Source of the DNA: a candidate division WOR-3 bacterium
GTDB lineage: Bacteria; Hydrothermota; Tepidihabitantia; Tepidihabitantales; Tepidihabitantaceae
NCBI GenBank assembly: GCA_016867815.1
Contig: VGIR01000028.1
Coordinates: forward strand, 1 to 34,189
Reading direction: 5' to 3'
Length of the DNA: 34,189 nucleotides
Positions within the stretch are counted from its first letter, which is position 1, and each line of letters opens with the position of its first letter. Positions 5,860 to 13,112 of this stretch are shown here, piece by piece. The notes under the pieces were generated by a model. It was given only the letters and a program-made list of their open reading frames with translations. It was not told the origin of the DNA and did no database searches. The position numbers and the translations under genes are program-made.

Positions 5860-8493
5860 ATGTCAGCAAGGGCAGTTGTTCACGTAGCGTCCGCCTGCGC
5901 CGTAGTAGGCTTGCTCGTTAGCGGCGACGCACTGGCGTTCTCGGGCGTGAGTCACCAACCCCAGTGCTTGGGAGACGCTTTCATGGTTGATACCGGCGTG
6001 GTTCTCATACCGGCGGCAGGCTCGCAGTGTTCGTATAGTGCGGCGTCGAACGGCAACGGCTGGCGCGTGATGTGGGGGTACGGCTATTCTGTCTACACCA
6101 ACGGCATCAGCACTGACGGCAGCCTGCTGGAGACCTGGGGAGGCCTGGTCGGCCACGACTCCTACATGAGGGGCGGACTGACCCGCTCCATCGTGGGAAC
6201 AGGCTCTGGCTTCTTGGCCGTCTGGACTTCGAGGAGCGCGCCAAGCCGCATTTGGGCATCGAGGCTCGACTCGGCCGGTACGCTGGCCGACTCACTACCA
6301 GTCTTTGAAGGTGACAGCAACCAGGCCTGGCCGGCGGCTGCCTTCGACGGCGACTCGACATGTCTTGTCGTATGGGCGACCTTCCGGGGATCGGACCGTG
6401 ACATCTACGCCGCCCGGCTGACCGCTAGTGGGCAGGTGCTTGACACGAACCCGCTGCCTGTGGCACAGGTACCTTCACAGCGCGACATGTTCCCCACGGT
6501 TGCGTTCGGGCAGGGAGTCTACCTGGTGGCCTGGACGTCGTACGATTCGAGCAACTGGGCAACCGCCAAGGCAAGAAGAGTGTCTGCGGCCGGGGTCTTG
6601 CTGGATACCGCCATCTTCTTGCGTCGCGATTCAGCAATGAGGCAGGAAAGGCCCGCGCTTGCGTTTGGTGACACTTGCTTCCTTGCAGCATGGTCCGAGG
6701 GCATGGGCCGGCCTGATATCTACGCAGCCCGGGTTTCGGTATCCGGCAGCATCCTCGACTCGGCGGGCATGCAGTTGTCCAGTGGCCCGTTTCGTGACTG
6801 GTTCCCTTCAGTCGGGTTCGACGGGACGAGTTTTCTCGTCATGTGGCAAGAGACAGACACGATGGTCATGAATGCCGGCACTGTGTGCGGGCGACGGGTG
6901 ACCGCTGACGGGGTGCCGCTCGATTCAGTTCCCATTCGTCCCGCTCCCCCTCACAGCAGTTGCACGTATCCAAGTGTGGCCGCGGACCATAGGAACTTCC
7001 TGGTCGCGTTCTGCGCTTACGATAGCCTCACCCATGACGACAACGTATGCTGCAGGCGAATCAGCCCGGATGGAGCAGTTCTGGATTCCGGAATCTTCTT
7101 TCCCCTTGGGGCGGACGCCCAGACCGGCCCGAGCGGCGCCTCCGACGGCACTGACTTCCTTGTAGCTTGGACTGAGACGCGGCCACAGGGCCAGACGGTA
7201 GTTCAGGCCGCGCGGATCGCGGCCGACGGCACCCTGCTTGATCCGGTCGGATTCACGGTCAGCGATGCGCCGGGGGCCAAGAGCAATGTGGCGACCGGGT
7301 TCGGGGACTCGCTCTACCTGGTGGCTTGGGCGGACAATCGGAGCGCTGAAGGCGCGGACATCTACTGCGCGAGGGTGAGTCGAGACGGCCAGGTGCTGGA
7401 TATGGACGGAATACTCGTCTGCGATGAGTCGTTGTACCAGAACTCACCTGATGTGAGCTTTGACGGCCATAACTTCCTCCTGGTCTGGTATGACTACCGC
7501 ACGGGGACTGACGGCGATATCTATGCGGCGCGCGTCAGCCCGGGTGGCGTCGTGCTCGATCCGGGTGGCTTCCCGGTATCTGTCGATACGTGTGAAGACA
7601 TGTGGCCAAAGCTATGCTTCGCGGACACGGAGTATCTCGTTGTTTGGGGAAGTGGTTTCTCCCTGCAGGGCCCATACGACATCTATGGTGCGCTCATAGC
7701 CCGTGATGGGGTGATTACCAAGCCACGGTTCCTGGTCAGCGGCGCGACAGGGGAGCAGAGGTACCCGGCGGTTGCGAGCGGGCCGACGAGTTATCTCGTC
7801 GTTTGGGTGGATACGCGGTTGCCCAATACCAAGCCCGACATCTTCGGCACGCGGGTGAGTGCCGATGGTACGGTGCTCGATACGAATGGCATTGCGGTCG
7901 TTGAGAATAGCGGCGAGGAGCAGAGCCCCAGAGTCACCTCAGACGGGGCCGGATTCAGAGTGCTCTGGAGCCGCTGGGAATTGGGTACGACGGCAATCGC
8001 CACCGGCCGAGTTGACACGGCAGGCAATGTCAGCCACGTCTCAGACTGGTTCGCGGTGACCGTGTCCGGTCCCGACGCCAGCGTCGGGTACGACGTGGCA
8101 TATGGCGGCGGCCCAGAGCTGCTGCTCTTGTTTGACTTCTGGACGGACACGGCCGCGGCCACGTACTACGGCAACCGCCGGCTCTGGGCAAGACTCGGAG
8201 ACGTGCCGGGAGTGGAGCAGGCCGAAAGCTGGTTGTCGAGGAGAGCGACAGGCGGAGCTTCAATCGTCCGCGGCGTGCTGTTCTTGCCGCGGGACATGAC
8301 CGATACCTCCGACGTTTCGGATCGTGTCCCAAGACCCGTGCTGCTGGACATCAGCGGGCGGAAGGTGATGAGTCTGAAGTCCGGGGCGAATGACGTGCGG
8401 GCGCTGGCGCCGGGGGTGTACTTCCTCAGAGGACCGAAGACCGAAGACCGGAGCCCGAACGCCACCGTCCGCAAGGTCATCATCGCAAGGTAG
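5860..8493 (+). CDS. Exported repeat protein with C-terminal sorting-like domain, 877 aa
   Basis: A signal peptide (about residues 1-26, ending GDALA) precedes 12-13 degenerate repeats of 50-65 residues. Each carries a hydrophobic strand with a central Trp (F-L-V-V-W or Y-L-V-A-W), then DIYAARVS and G-x-V-L-D. Such repeats probably stack as blades or beta-solenoid turns; the substrate is unknown. The C-terminus (LLDISGRKV, PGVYFLRG, VRKVIIAR) is a short FlgD-like/T9SS-type sorting domain, so surface attachment or secretion is likely. GAGGAGG just before the ATG supports this start. Two repeat elements interrupt the C-terminal region: palindrome A, translated as PRDMTDTSDVSDRVPR, and a heptad array, translated around GPKTEDRSPNA. 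It is convergent with the downstream hydrolase gene, with a shared terminator between. Confidence 0.88.
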   Translation: MSARAVVHVASACAVVGLLVSGDALAFSGVSHQPQCLGDAFMVDTGVVLIPAAGSQCSYSAASNGNGWRVMWGYGYSVYTNGISTDGSLLETWGGLVGHDSYMRGGLTRSIVGTGSGFLAVWTSRSAPSRIWASRLDSAGTLADSLPVFEGDSNQAWPAAAFDGDSTCLVVWATFRGSDRDIYAARLTASGQVLDTNPLPVAQVPSQRDMFPTVAFGQGVYLVAWTSYDSSNWATAKARRVSAAGVLLDTAIFLRRDSAMRQERPALAFGDTCFLAAWSEGMGRPDIYAARVSVSGSILDSAGMQLSSGPFRDWFPSVGFDGTSFLVMWQETDTMVMNAGTVCGRRVTADGVPLDSVPIRPAPPHSSCTYPSVAADHRNFLVAFCAYDSLTHDDNVCCRRISPDGAVLDSGIFFPLGADAQTGPSGASDGTDFLVAWTETRPQGQTVVQAARIAADGTLLDPVGFTVSDAPGAKSNVATGFGDSLYLVAWADNRSAEGADIYCARVSRDGQVLDMDGILVCDESLYQNSPDVSFDGHNFLLVWYDYRTGTDGDIYAARVSPGGVVLDPGGFPVSVDTCEDMWPKLCFADTEYLVVWGSGFSLQGPYDIYGALIARDGVITKPRFLVSGATGEQRYPAVASGPTSYLVVWVDTRLPNTKPDIFGTRVSADGTVLDTNGIAVVENSGEEQSPRVTSDGAGFRVLWSRWELGTTAIATGRVDTAGNVSHVSDWFAVTVSGPDASVGYDVAYGGGPELLLLFDFWTDTAAATYYGNRRLWARLGDVPGVEQAESWLSRRATGGASIVRGVLFLPRDMTDTSDVSDRVPRPVLLDISGRKVMSLKSGANDVRALAPGVYFLRGPKTEDRSPNATVRKVIIAR
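8291..8330. repeat. Palindromic element family A, copy 2, inside a coding sequence
   Basis: This 40-bp element runs from GGGACATGACC to GACGTTTCGG and ATCGTGTCCC. It is the reverse complement of 432-471 apart from a few changes in one arm. It is translated in frame as a 13-14 residue linker between the repeat region and the sorting domain. Confidence 0.85.
8429..8463. repeat. Heptanucleotide array inside the 877-aa gene, 5 units
   Basis: Units are GAGGACC, GAAGACC, GAAGACC, GGAGCCC and GAACGCC. They encode the loop between the last two strands of the sorting domain. Confidence 0.7.
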
Positions 8494-8518
8494 CGAGAGC
8501 CGACCGACAATCAACGAA

Positions 8519-8552
8519 CGAGGCCGGCCTTCGGGTCGGCCTCGCTGTATTC
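8519..8552. terminator. Bidirectional UUCG-loop terminator between convergent genes
   Basis: The same 11-bp stem and TTCG loop as 5154-5179 (CGAGGCCGGCC / GGTCGGCCTCG), followed by CTGTATTC. It lies between the converging stops at 8493 and 8563. Confidence 0.7.
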
Positions 8553-8562
8553 GAGGTTGCGG

Positions 8563-9795
8563 TTACCTGACGCGCTCGGAGAGGTAGACGCCGATGCGGC
8601 CGGGCGGGAGACGGAGCGTGAGGCGCTTGCCTTCGCGCTCGATCACCATAGCAACATCTTTGACGCCGGGTTTGACCGCGGCGATGGCGTCGCGGAGATC
8701 GCTGGTCTTCTTCACCGCTCTGCGGTTGTATCTGACAATGACATCGTCCGGCTTGAGACCGGCCTTCTCGCCGTTGCCATCAGGCACAAGGCGGTCGGCG
8801 CAGACGACTCTCTGAGCCGCCTTCACGGTCTGCCATGCGGTAGGCGTGGCAAGTTTGATGAGAGCGGAGTAGGCGGTTTGGCGCAGCTTGCTCGGGGCCG
8901 AGCGATCCTTCATCACGGCAGTGAGCAGCGATTCCCCGCCGTCTATGCGGCGCGAGCCAAGCTGGTAGATGAACCTGGTGCGGGCGTCGAGGCTGGTGTC
9001 GGTCAGGTACGCGGCGGCGAGGTCCGACGGGATCGGCTGCAAGGGACGGGGGTCGGGGGACACGAGTGACCGGACGAAGTCGCGGGCGTCCTCGGTCATC
9101 TCCTGCGTTATCTCGTGCTTGGCCGGATAGCGGAGCAGTTCGGCCGGCATGCCGCGGTTGCGAAGGGTGTCAATAGATGCCTCGTCCGCCTTGAACTCGA
9201 TGACATCGTCATAGGCGCCGTGCAGGGCGCGGAGCGGCAGGCGGCGGCAGAGCGTATCGAACTGGTGGAGTGAGTCGAACTTGAGGTCGAGCAGGCCGCC
9301 GGCCGGTATCAGGCCGCGGAAGAGCCCGGGGTAGCGGACGCCGATTTCGTAGGTGAGCATGCCGCCCTGCGAGAAGCCGTAGAGGAAAACGGCGCTGGTG
9401 TCTACGCGGTACCTCGCCTTGACTCGTTCAATACAGGAGAGTATCCAATTGATGCTCTGTTCTTTGGTCGACTGTTGGGATATGCCTGATGCCGAGTCGG
9501 CCCAGAGCCACCAGGTCCAGCCGATCTTGCCTTCGTTCTCGAACGGAAACGGGCTTTCGGGATACAAGCCGATTGCGCCTTCGGGGCAGAGCTGGGTGTT
9601 CGTGCCGACGTAGGCTCCCATATGGTCGCCGTAGCCGTGGATGGCGACGATGAGCGGGTAGGTTCCCGTCGAGTCGTAGTTGTCGGGCAGTTCGACTGTG
9701 TAGCCGAGGGCGGTCGTGTACGGAGCCGACTCGACGAGCACTGAGGCCGGGGCGACGGCGAGACAGGCGATTAACAGCAGGACTGACTTCTTCAA
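8563..9795 (-). CDS. Exported alpha/beta hydrolase (esterase/depolymerase-like) with C-terminal PDZ domain
   Basis: The 410-residue protein has a signal peptide (MKKSVLLLIACLAVAPAS) and an alpha/beta-hydrolase fold: HGYGD near 53 (oxyanion region), nucleophile elbow GFSQGG with Ser142, probable acid in GAYDDVIEF and His in AKHEITQEM. This resembles the dienelactone hydrolase / polyhydroxybutyrate depolymerase / phospholipase-carboxylesterase group; the substrate is unknown. Residues about 315-405 form a PDZ-like domain (GLKPDDVIVRYNRRAVKKTSDLRDAI region), which is unusual in these esterases and suggests binding of a peptide terminus. The start is TTG at 9795, preceded by AGGAGG. It lies 93 bases downstream of the acyl-CoA synthetase gene on the same strand, with palindrome B between. 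Confidence 0.85.
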   Translation of the reverse strand: MKKSVLLLIACLAVAPASVLVESAPYTTALGYTVELPDNYDSTGTYPLIVAIHGYGDHMGAYVGTNTQLCPEGAIGLYPESPFPFENEGKIGWTWWLWADSASGISQQSTKEQSINWILSCIERVKARYRVDTSAVFLYGFSQGGMLTYEIGVRYPGLFRGLIPAGGLLDLKFDSLHQFDTLCRRLPLRALHGAYDDVIEFKADEASIDTLRNRGMPAELLRYPAKHEITQEMTEDARDFVRSLVSPDPRPLQPIPSDLAAAYLTDTSLDARTRFIYQLGSRRIDGGESLLTAVMKDRSAPSKLRQTAYSALIKLATPTAWQTVKAAQRVVCADRLVPDGNGEKAGLKPDDVIVRYNRRAVKKTSDLRDAIAAVKPGVKDVAMVIEREGKRLTLRLPPGRIGVYLSERVR

Positions 9796-9839
9796 TGCAC
9801 CTCCTGTCAGGTTGCGGTCATACAGTCCGGGTCCGGATT

Positions 9840-9884
9840 GGGTACAGCCACCGTTTTCGTAGGACGAAAGCGGTGGCAGTCCCT
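9840..9884. repeat. Palindromic element family B, copy 2
   Basis: CCACCGTTTTCGT and ACGAAAGCGGTGG form a 13-bp stem with one wobble and a 3-base loop, inside a 45-bp element shared with 2068-2112. It lies four bases past the end of the acyl-CoA synthetase gene, where it could stabilise or end that transcript. Confidence 0.8.
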
Positions 9885-9888
9885 GAGA

Positions 9889-12051
9889 TCACTTGAGCAG
9901 GAAACGGGCGTCAAGGACGAGAGCGCCTTTGCCTTCCTCGTACACGAGCAGCGGGTTGATGTCGAGCTCGCTGATTTCCTTGAAGTCGGTAACGAGCTGT
10001 GACAGGCGCTGCAGACATTCCTTTATCTTCACGACGTCGCGCGGGGCCTCGCCGCGATAGCCTTGCAGTATCTTCACCGCCTTGATGCCGTTGACCATCG
10101 AGTCGGTGGAGATATCGTTCAAGGGCGCGACCCGGAATGTCACGTCCTTCAGGACTTCCACGAGGATGCCGCCGAGACCGAACATCAGTATCGGGCCGAA
10201 GTGCGGGTCGCGGTTCATACCGAGAATCGTCTCGGTCCCCTTGGGCGCCATCTTCTGTACCAGCACGCCCCAGATGTCGGCGTCGGGCTTCTTGGCCATC
10301 ACGCCGGCGAGCAGGCTGGCGTGTTCCTCTCTTAGCCTGGTTTCGTTGGCGATGTTGACCCGGACGCCGCCGAACTCTGTCTTGTGCAGGACGTCGGGGG
10401 AGACGATCTTCAGGACGACCGGGTAGCCGATGTCCTTGGCCGTGGCCAATGCTTCATCGAGGGTCTTGGTCAGCTTCGATGCCGGAACAGGCAGGCCGTA
10501 GGCGCGGAGGATTTCGTGGCCCTCGGGTTCAGACACGAACAGGGTGGGTCGGGAACGGACGTGCTTCAGGACTTCCCTCACGACCTCCGGCTTGACGTCG
10601 GCGAAGTCGCGGACTTCGCCCTGGGGGCGTTTGCTCCATTGGGCGAAGTCGGCCATCGTGGCCATGGCACGGGCTGCGTTCTCCGGGAATTGGTAGTGCG
10701 GTATCTTGTCGCGCAGAAGTTGACGGCGCACGGCCTGGGTGTTGGTCAGGGTCTGGACGCAGGCGAGGATGGGCTTGTCGGATTTCTGGCCGACGTCGGC
10801 GATGATGCCTGCGACGACAGCGGAGTCGGCCATCAGGGTCGGAGTCCAGATGGGGATGAGGCCGTCAACGTTCTCGTCCGCGACAAGGAGTTCCAGCGCG
10901 GCCCGGTACCGTTTCTCGTCCGAGTCTCCGATAACGTCTACCGGGTTGGCGGTTGCGGCCGTCACCGGCAGGTTTTCCCTGAGTCTGTCGCGGGTGTGCT
11001 GCGTGAGTTGAGCAAGCTCAAGGCCGTTTCTAACGCAGGCGTCGGTGGCCATTATCCCGACTCCGCCCGCGTTGGTGAGTATCGCGACGCGGCGGCCTTT
11101 GGGTGTGGGCTGGTAGGCAAGCGCCACGGCCTTGGCAAAGAGTTCATTGAGGGTGTCAACTCGGAGGATGCGGGACTGGGCAAAGAAGGCGTCGTAGGCA
11201 GCGTCCGACCCGGCCAGCGCACCGGTGTGAGACGAGGCAGCTCTTGCGCCTTCGGTCGTGCGGCCGGCCTTGATGGCGAGTATGGGCTTGGGTCGTTCCG
11301 GGCGGGACGTGGTCTCACGGGCCAGGCGCATGAACTCGGCCGGGTTTGACAGGTCTTCGAGGTAGAGCATTATCACGTCGGTCTCAGGGTCGTCGCGCAG
11401 GTAGGCGAGCAGGTCGCACTCGTTGATGTCGGCCTTGTTGCCGATGGAGGCGAACTTGGAGAGCCCGACTTCCTCGGCGATGGCGTATTCGAGCCCGTTC
11501 ACGCCGATTGCGCCGGACTGGGAGACGAGCGCGATGTTGCCGAAAGCCGGCATAGAGGGGCCGAAGGTGGCGTTCAGACGGATGCCGGGCGAGCCGGAGA
11601 TGATGCCGAAGCAGTTGGGTCCGATGAGCCGGATGCCACAGGAGCGGGCGCGTTCTCGCACCGCGGCCTCGAGTTCGGCGCCGGCGGGCCCCATTTCCTT
11701 GAATCCGGCGGAGATTATGATCGCGCCTTTGATTCCCTTCGTGCCGCACTCGTCGAGGGTGGTGGGCACGGACGCGGCAGGGACAATCAGGACCGCGAGG
11801 TCAACTTCGTCCGGAACGCCGAGTACAGACTCGTAGGCCTTGACTCCGAGCACACTGCGTTGCCTCTTGTTTACCGGGAACACGACGCCGGTATAGCCGC
11901 CGAAGAGGACGTTGGCAAACAAGACGCGACCGACGGAGCCGTCGCGATTGGATGCGCCGACCACTGCGACCGAGCGGGGCTTGAAGATGAAGTCCAGGGA
12001 ACTGACGATTGACGATTGGCGATTGACGACGGGTGGAGAGTCTCTCATCAT
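9889..12051 (-). CDS. ADP-forming acyl-CoA synthetase (acetate-CoA ligase type), fused alpha and beta subunits
   Basis: The 720-residue cytoplasmic enzyme interconverts acyl-CoA, ADP and phosphate with acid, CoA and ATP, typically conserving energy in fermentation. In order it has a CoA-binding Rossmann domain (about 20-110, VGASNRDGSVGRV), succinyl-CoA-ligase-like domains with the phosphorylated His275 in SSHTGAL, and a C-terminal ATP-grasp domain (about 500-720, GYPVVLKIVSPDVLHKTE). I place the start at ATG 12051, which overlaps the stop of the MBL-fold gene by four bases (ATGA) with AGGAGG upstream; an upstream frame to 12168 is only the shadow of that gene. The N-terminal PPVVNRQSSIVSSLD is encoded by a heptad array (12000-12027) and is probably not functional. 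Coupled translation with the hydrolase upstream is likely. Confidence 0.93.
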   Translation of the reverse strand: MMRDSPPVVNRQSSIVSSLDFIFKPRSVAVVGASNRDGSVGRVLFANVLFGGYTGVVFPVNKRQRSVLGVKAYESVLGVPDEVDLAVLIVPAASVPTTLDECGTKGIKGAIIISAGFKEMGPAGAELEAAVRERARSCGIRLIGPNCFGIISGSPGIRLNATFGPSMPAFGNIALVSQSGAIGVNGLEYAIAEEVGLSKFASIGNKADINECDLLAYLRDDPETDVIMLYLEDLSNPAEFMRLARETTSRPERPKPILAIKAGRTTEGARAASSHTGALAGSDAAYDAFFAQSRILRVDTLNELFAKAVALAYQPTPKGRRVAILTNAGGVGIMATDACVRNGLELAQLTQHTRDRLRENLPVTAATANPVDVIGDSDEKRYRAALELLVADENVDGLIPIWTPTLMADSAVVAGIIADVGQKSDKPILACVQTLTNTQAVRRQLLRDKIPHYQFPENAARAMATMADFAQWSKRPQGEVRDFADVKPEVVREVLKHVRSRPTLFVSEPEGHEILRAYGLPVPASKLTKTLDEALATAKDIGYPVVLKIVSPDVLHKTEFGGVRVNIANETRLREEHASLLAGVMAKKPDADIWGVLVQKMAPKGTETILGMNRDPHFGPILMFGLGGILVEVLKDVTFRVAPLNDISTDSMVNGIKAVKILQGYRGEAPRDVVKIKECLQRLSQLVTDFKEISELDINPLLVYEEGKGALVLDARFLLK
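12000..12027. repeat. Heptanucleotide array in the N-terminus of the acyl-CoA synthetase gene, 4 units
   Basis: Plus-strand units are AACTGAC, GATTGAC, GATTGGC and GATTGAC. They encode the unconserved residues before the CoA-binding domain. Confidence 0.7.
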
Positions 12052-13004
12052 GCACCTCCTGACGTTTGGCCGGGGCTGCGCGACAGGGGCTTCAGCACCG
12101 GCCTTCCATCTTCCTCTTCGATGACACCGCAGGCGTACTCCGGGTCGTGTTCGAGGAACGACAGCCACTTACCGGCGATGGCCTGCTGTACGAGCTTCTC
12201 CTTCTGCTCCATTGTCTCGAGCGGAGACAAATCATACCCCATAATGTAAGGTGTGGCAATATGTGAACGGGTGGGAATCAGGTCGCCCCAGAAGACGGCG
12301 GTCCGGCCTCGGAAGGGGTTCTGGGGTCCTGGGATTCCGGGGTTCAGGGGTTCAGCGTCCCCAATTCTGGATTCTGGTTTCTGACTTCTGACTTCTGAAT
12401 TGTCCTTGATCAGGACGATCTGGTGTCCGGGCGTGTGGCCGCCGGTTGGCACAAGCCTGAGACCGGGCACGAGCTCGACATCACCGTCAAGCAGTTGGAG
12501 AAGGCCGGCCTCGTGCACCGGCAGGTAGTCTGCGGGAACATAGGACGCGCGGGAACGGCGGTTCGGAGTCAGCGCGGCCTCCCACTCCCGCTGCTGAACG
12601 TAATGGCGGGCATTCGGGAAGCGGGGAACCAGCTTGCCGTGCTCGTTGAGCCTGGTGGTGGCTCCGGCGTGGTCGAAGTGAAGGTGGGTGAGCACAACCT
12701 TGGTGATGTCCTCGGGTTTGAACCCGGCACGGGCCAGCGATGATTCGACAGTACTCGATCTCTCTATGCTGTAGATGCTACGAGCCTTCTCGTCCCACTT
12801 GTCGCCGATACCGGTGTCGATGAGGATGCGCTCAGCCGCCGCGACTACGAGCAGCGGACGCGAGGCGAGCCTGATTCGGTTGCGGGAATCGGCCGGATTT
12901 GTTCGTTCCCAGACGGGTTTGGGCACGACGCCAAACATCGCCCCGCCGTCGAGTCCGAAGAACCCGTCGAGAAAGCTGTGTAGCTCAAACTCGCCTAGCC
13001 GCAT
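12048..13004 (-). CDS. Metallo-beta-lactamase-fold hydrolase
   Basis: The 318-residue protein has the zinc motif HLHFDHAG (107-114), a later His in GGHTPGH and Asp in FWGDLIPT, the usual ligands of the MBL fold. The layout resembles lactonase/AHL-hydrolase-like members; the substrate cannot be told. There is no signal peptide. I choose the ATG at 13004 over the GTG at 13010: the -10 box TACAAT ends at 13013, so transcription should begin near 13006 and the mRNA is essentially leaderless. No ribosome binding site is present. Between GGHTPGHQIVLIKD and FRGRTAVFWGD there is an insert of about 25 residues (SEVRSQKPESRIGDAE...) encoded by a heptad array. The stop overlaps the start of the acyl-CoA synthetase gene, so the two are one operon. 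Confidence 0.88.
   Translation of the reverse strand: MRLGEFELHSFLDGFFGLDGGAMFGVVPKPVWERTNPADSRNRIRLASRPLLVVAAAERILIDTGIGDKWDEKARSIYSIERSSTVESSLARAGFKPEDITKVVLTHLHFDHAGATTRLNEHGKLVPRFPNARHYVQQREWEAALTPNRRSRASYVPADYLPVHEAGLLQLLDGDVELVPGLRLVPTGGHTPGHQIVLIKDNSEVRSQKPESRIGDAEPLNPGIPGPQNPFRGRTAVFWGDLIPTRSHIATPYIMGYDLSPLETMEQKEKLVQQAIAGKWLSFLEHDPEYACGVIEEEDGRPVLKPLSRSPGQTSGGA
12364..12405. repeat. Heptanucleotide array inside the MBL-fold gene, 6 units
   Basis: Plus-strand units are ATTCTGG, ATTCTGG, TTTCTGA, CTTCTGA, CTTCTGA and ATTGTCC. The array is in phase with the array at 1917-1958 and ends identically. It codes for a loop insertion. Confidence 0.8.
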
Positions 13005-13012
13005 CGGCACAG

Positions 13013-13040
13013 ATTGTAGATGTCAGGGCTGCTCGGTCAA
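13013..13040 (-). promoter_or_regulatory. Promoter of the MBL-fold / acyl-CoA synthetase operon
   Basis: On the minus strand: TTGACC (13040-13035), a 16-base spacer and TACAAT (13018-13013). The ATG follows nine bases after the -10 box, implying a leaderless message. Confidence 0.65.
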
Positions 13041-13067
13041 GCCGCAGCCGAACCGGATACTGTAATG

Positions 13068-13093
13068 AACCGTCCGGGTTGCCCCGGGCGGTT
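13068..13093 (-). terminator. Hairpin after the M16 peptidase operon
   Basis: AACCGCCCGGG / CCCGGACGGTT on the minus strand encloses a GCAA loop with one mismatch, 20 bases past the stop at 13113. The tail (CATTAC) is T-poor. It probably separates the M16 operon from the MBL promoter just downstream. Confidence 0.5.
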
Positions 13094-13112
13094 ATGCGTC
13101 TAGTCCACGGTG

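Noticed and set aside
10384-11349. Open frame of 321 aa opposite the acyl-CoA synthetase gene
   Set aside because: Shadow frame; the minus strand carries the phosphohistidine and ATP-grasp motifs.
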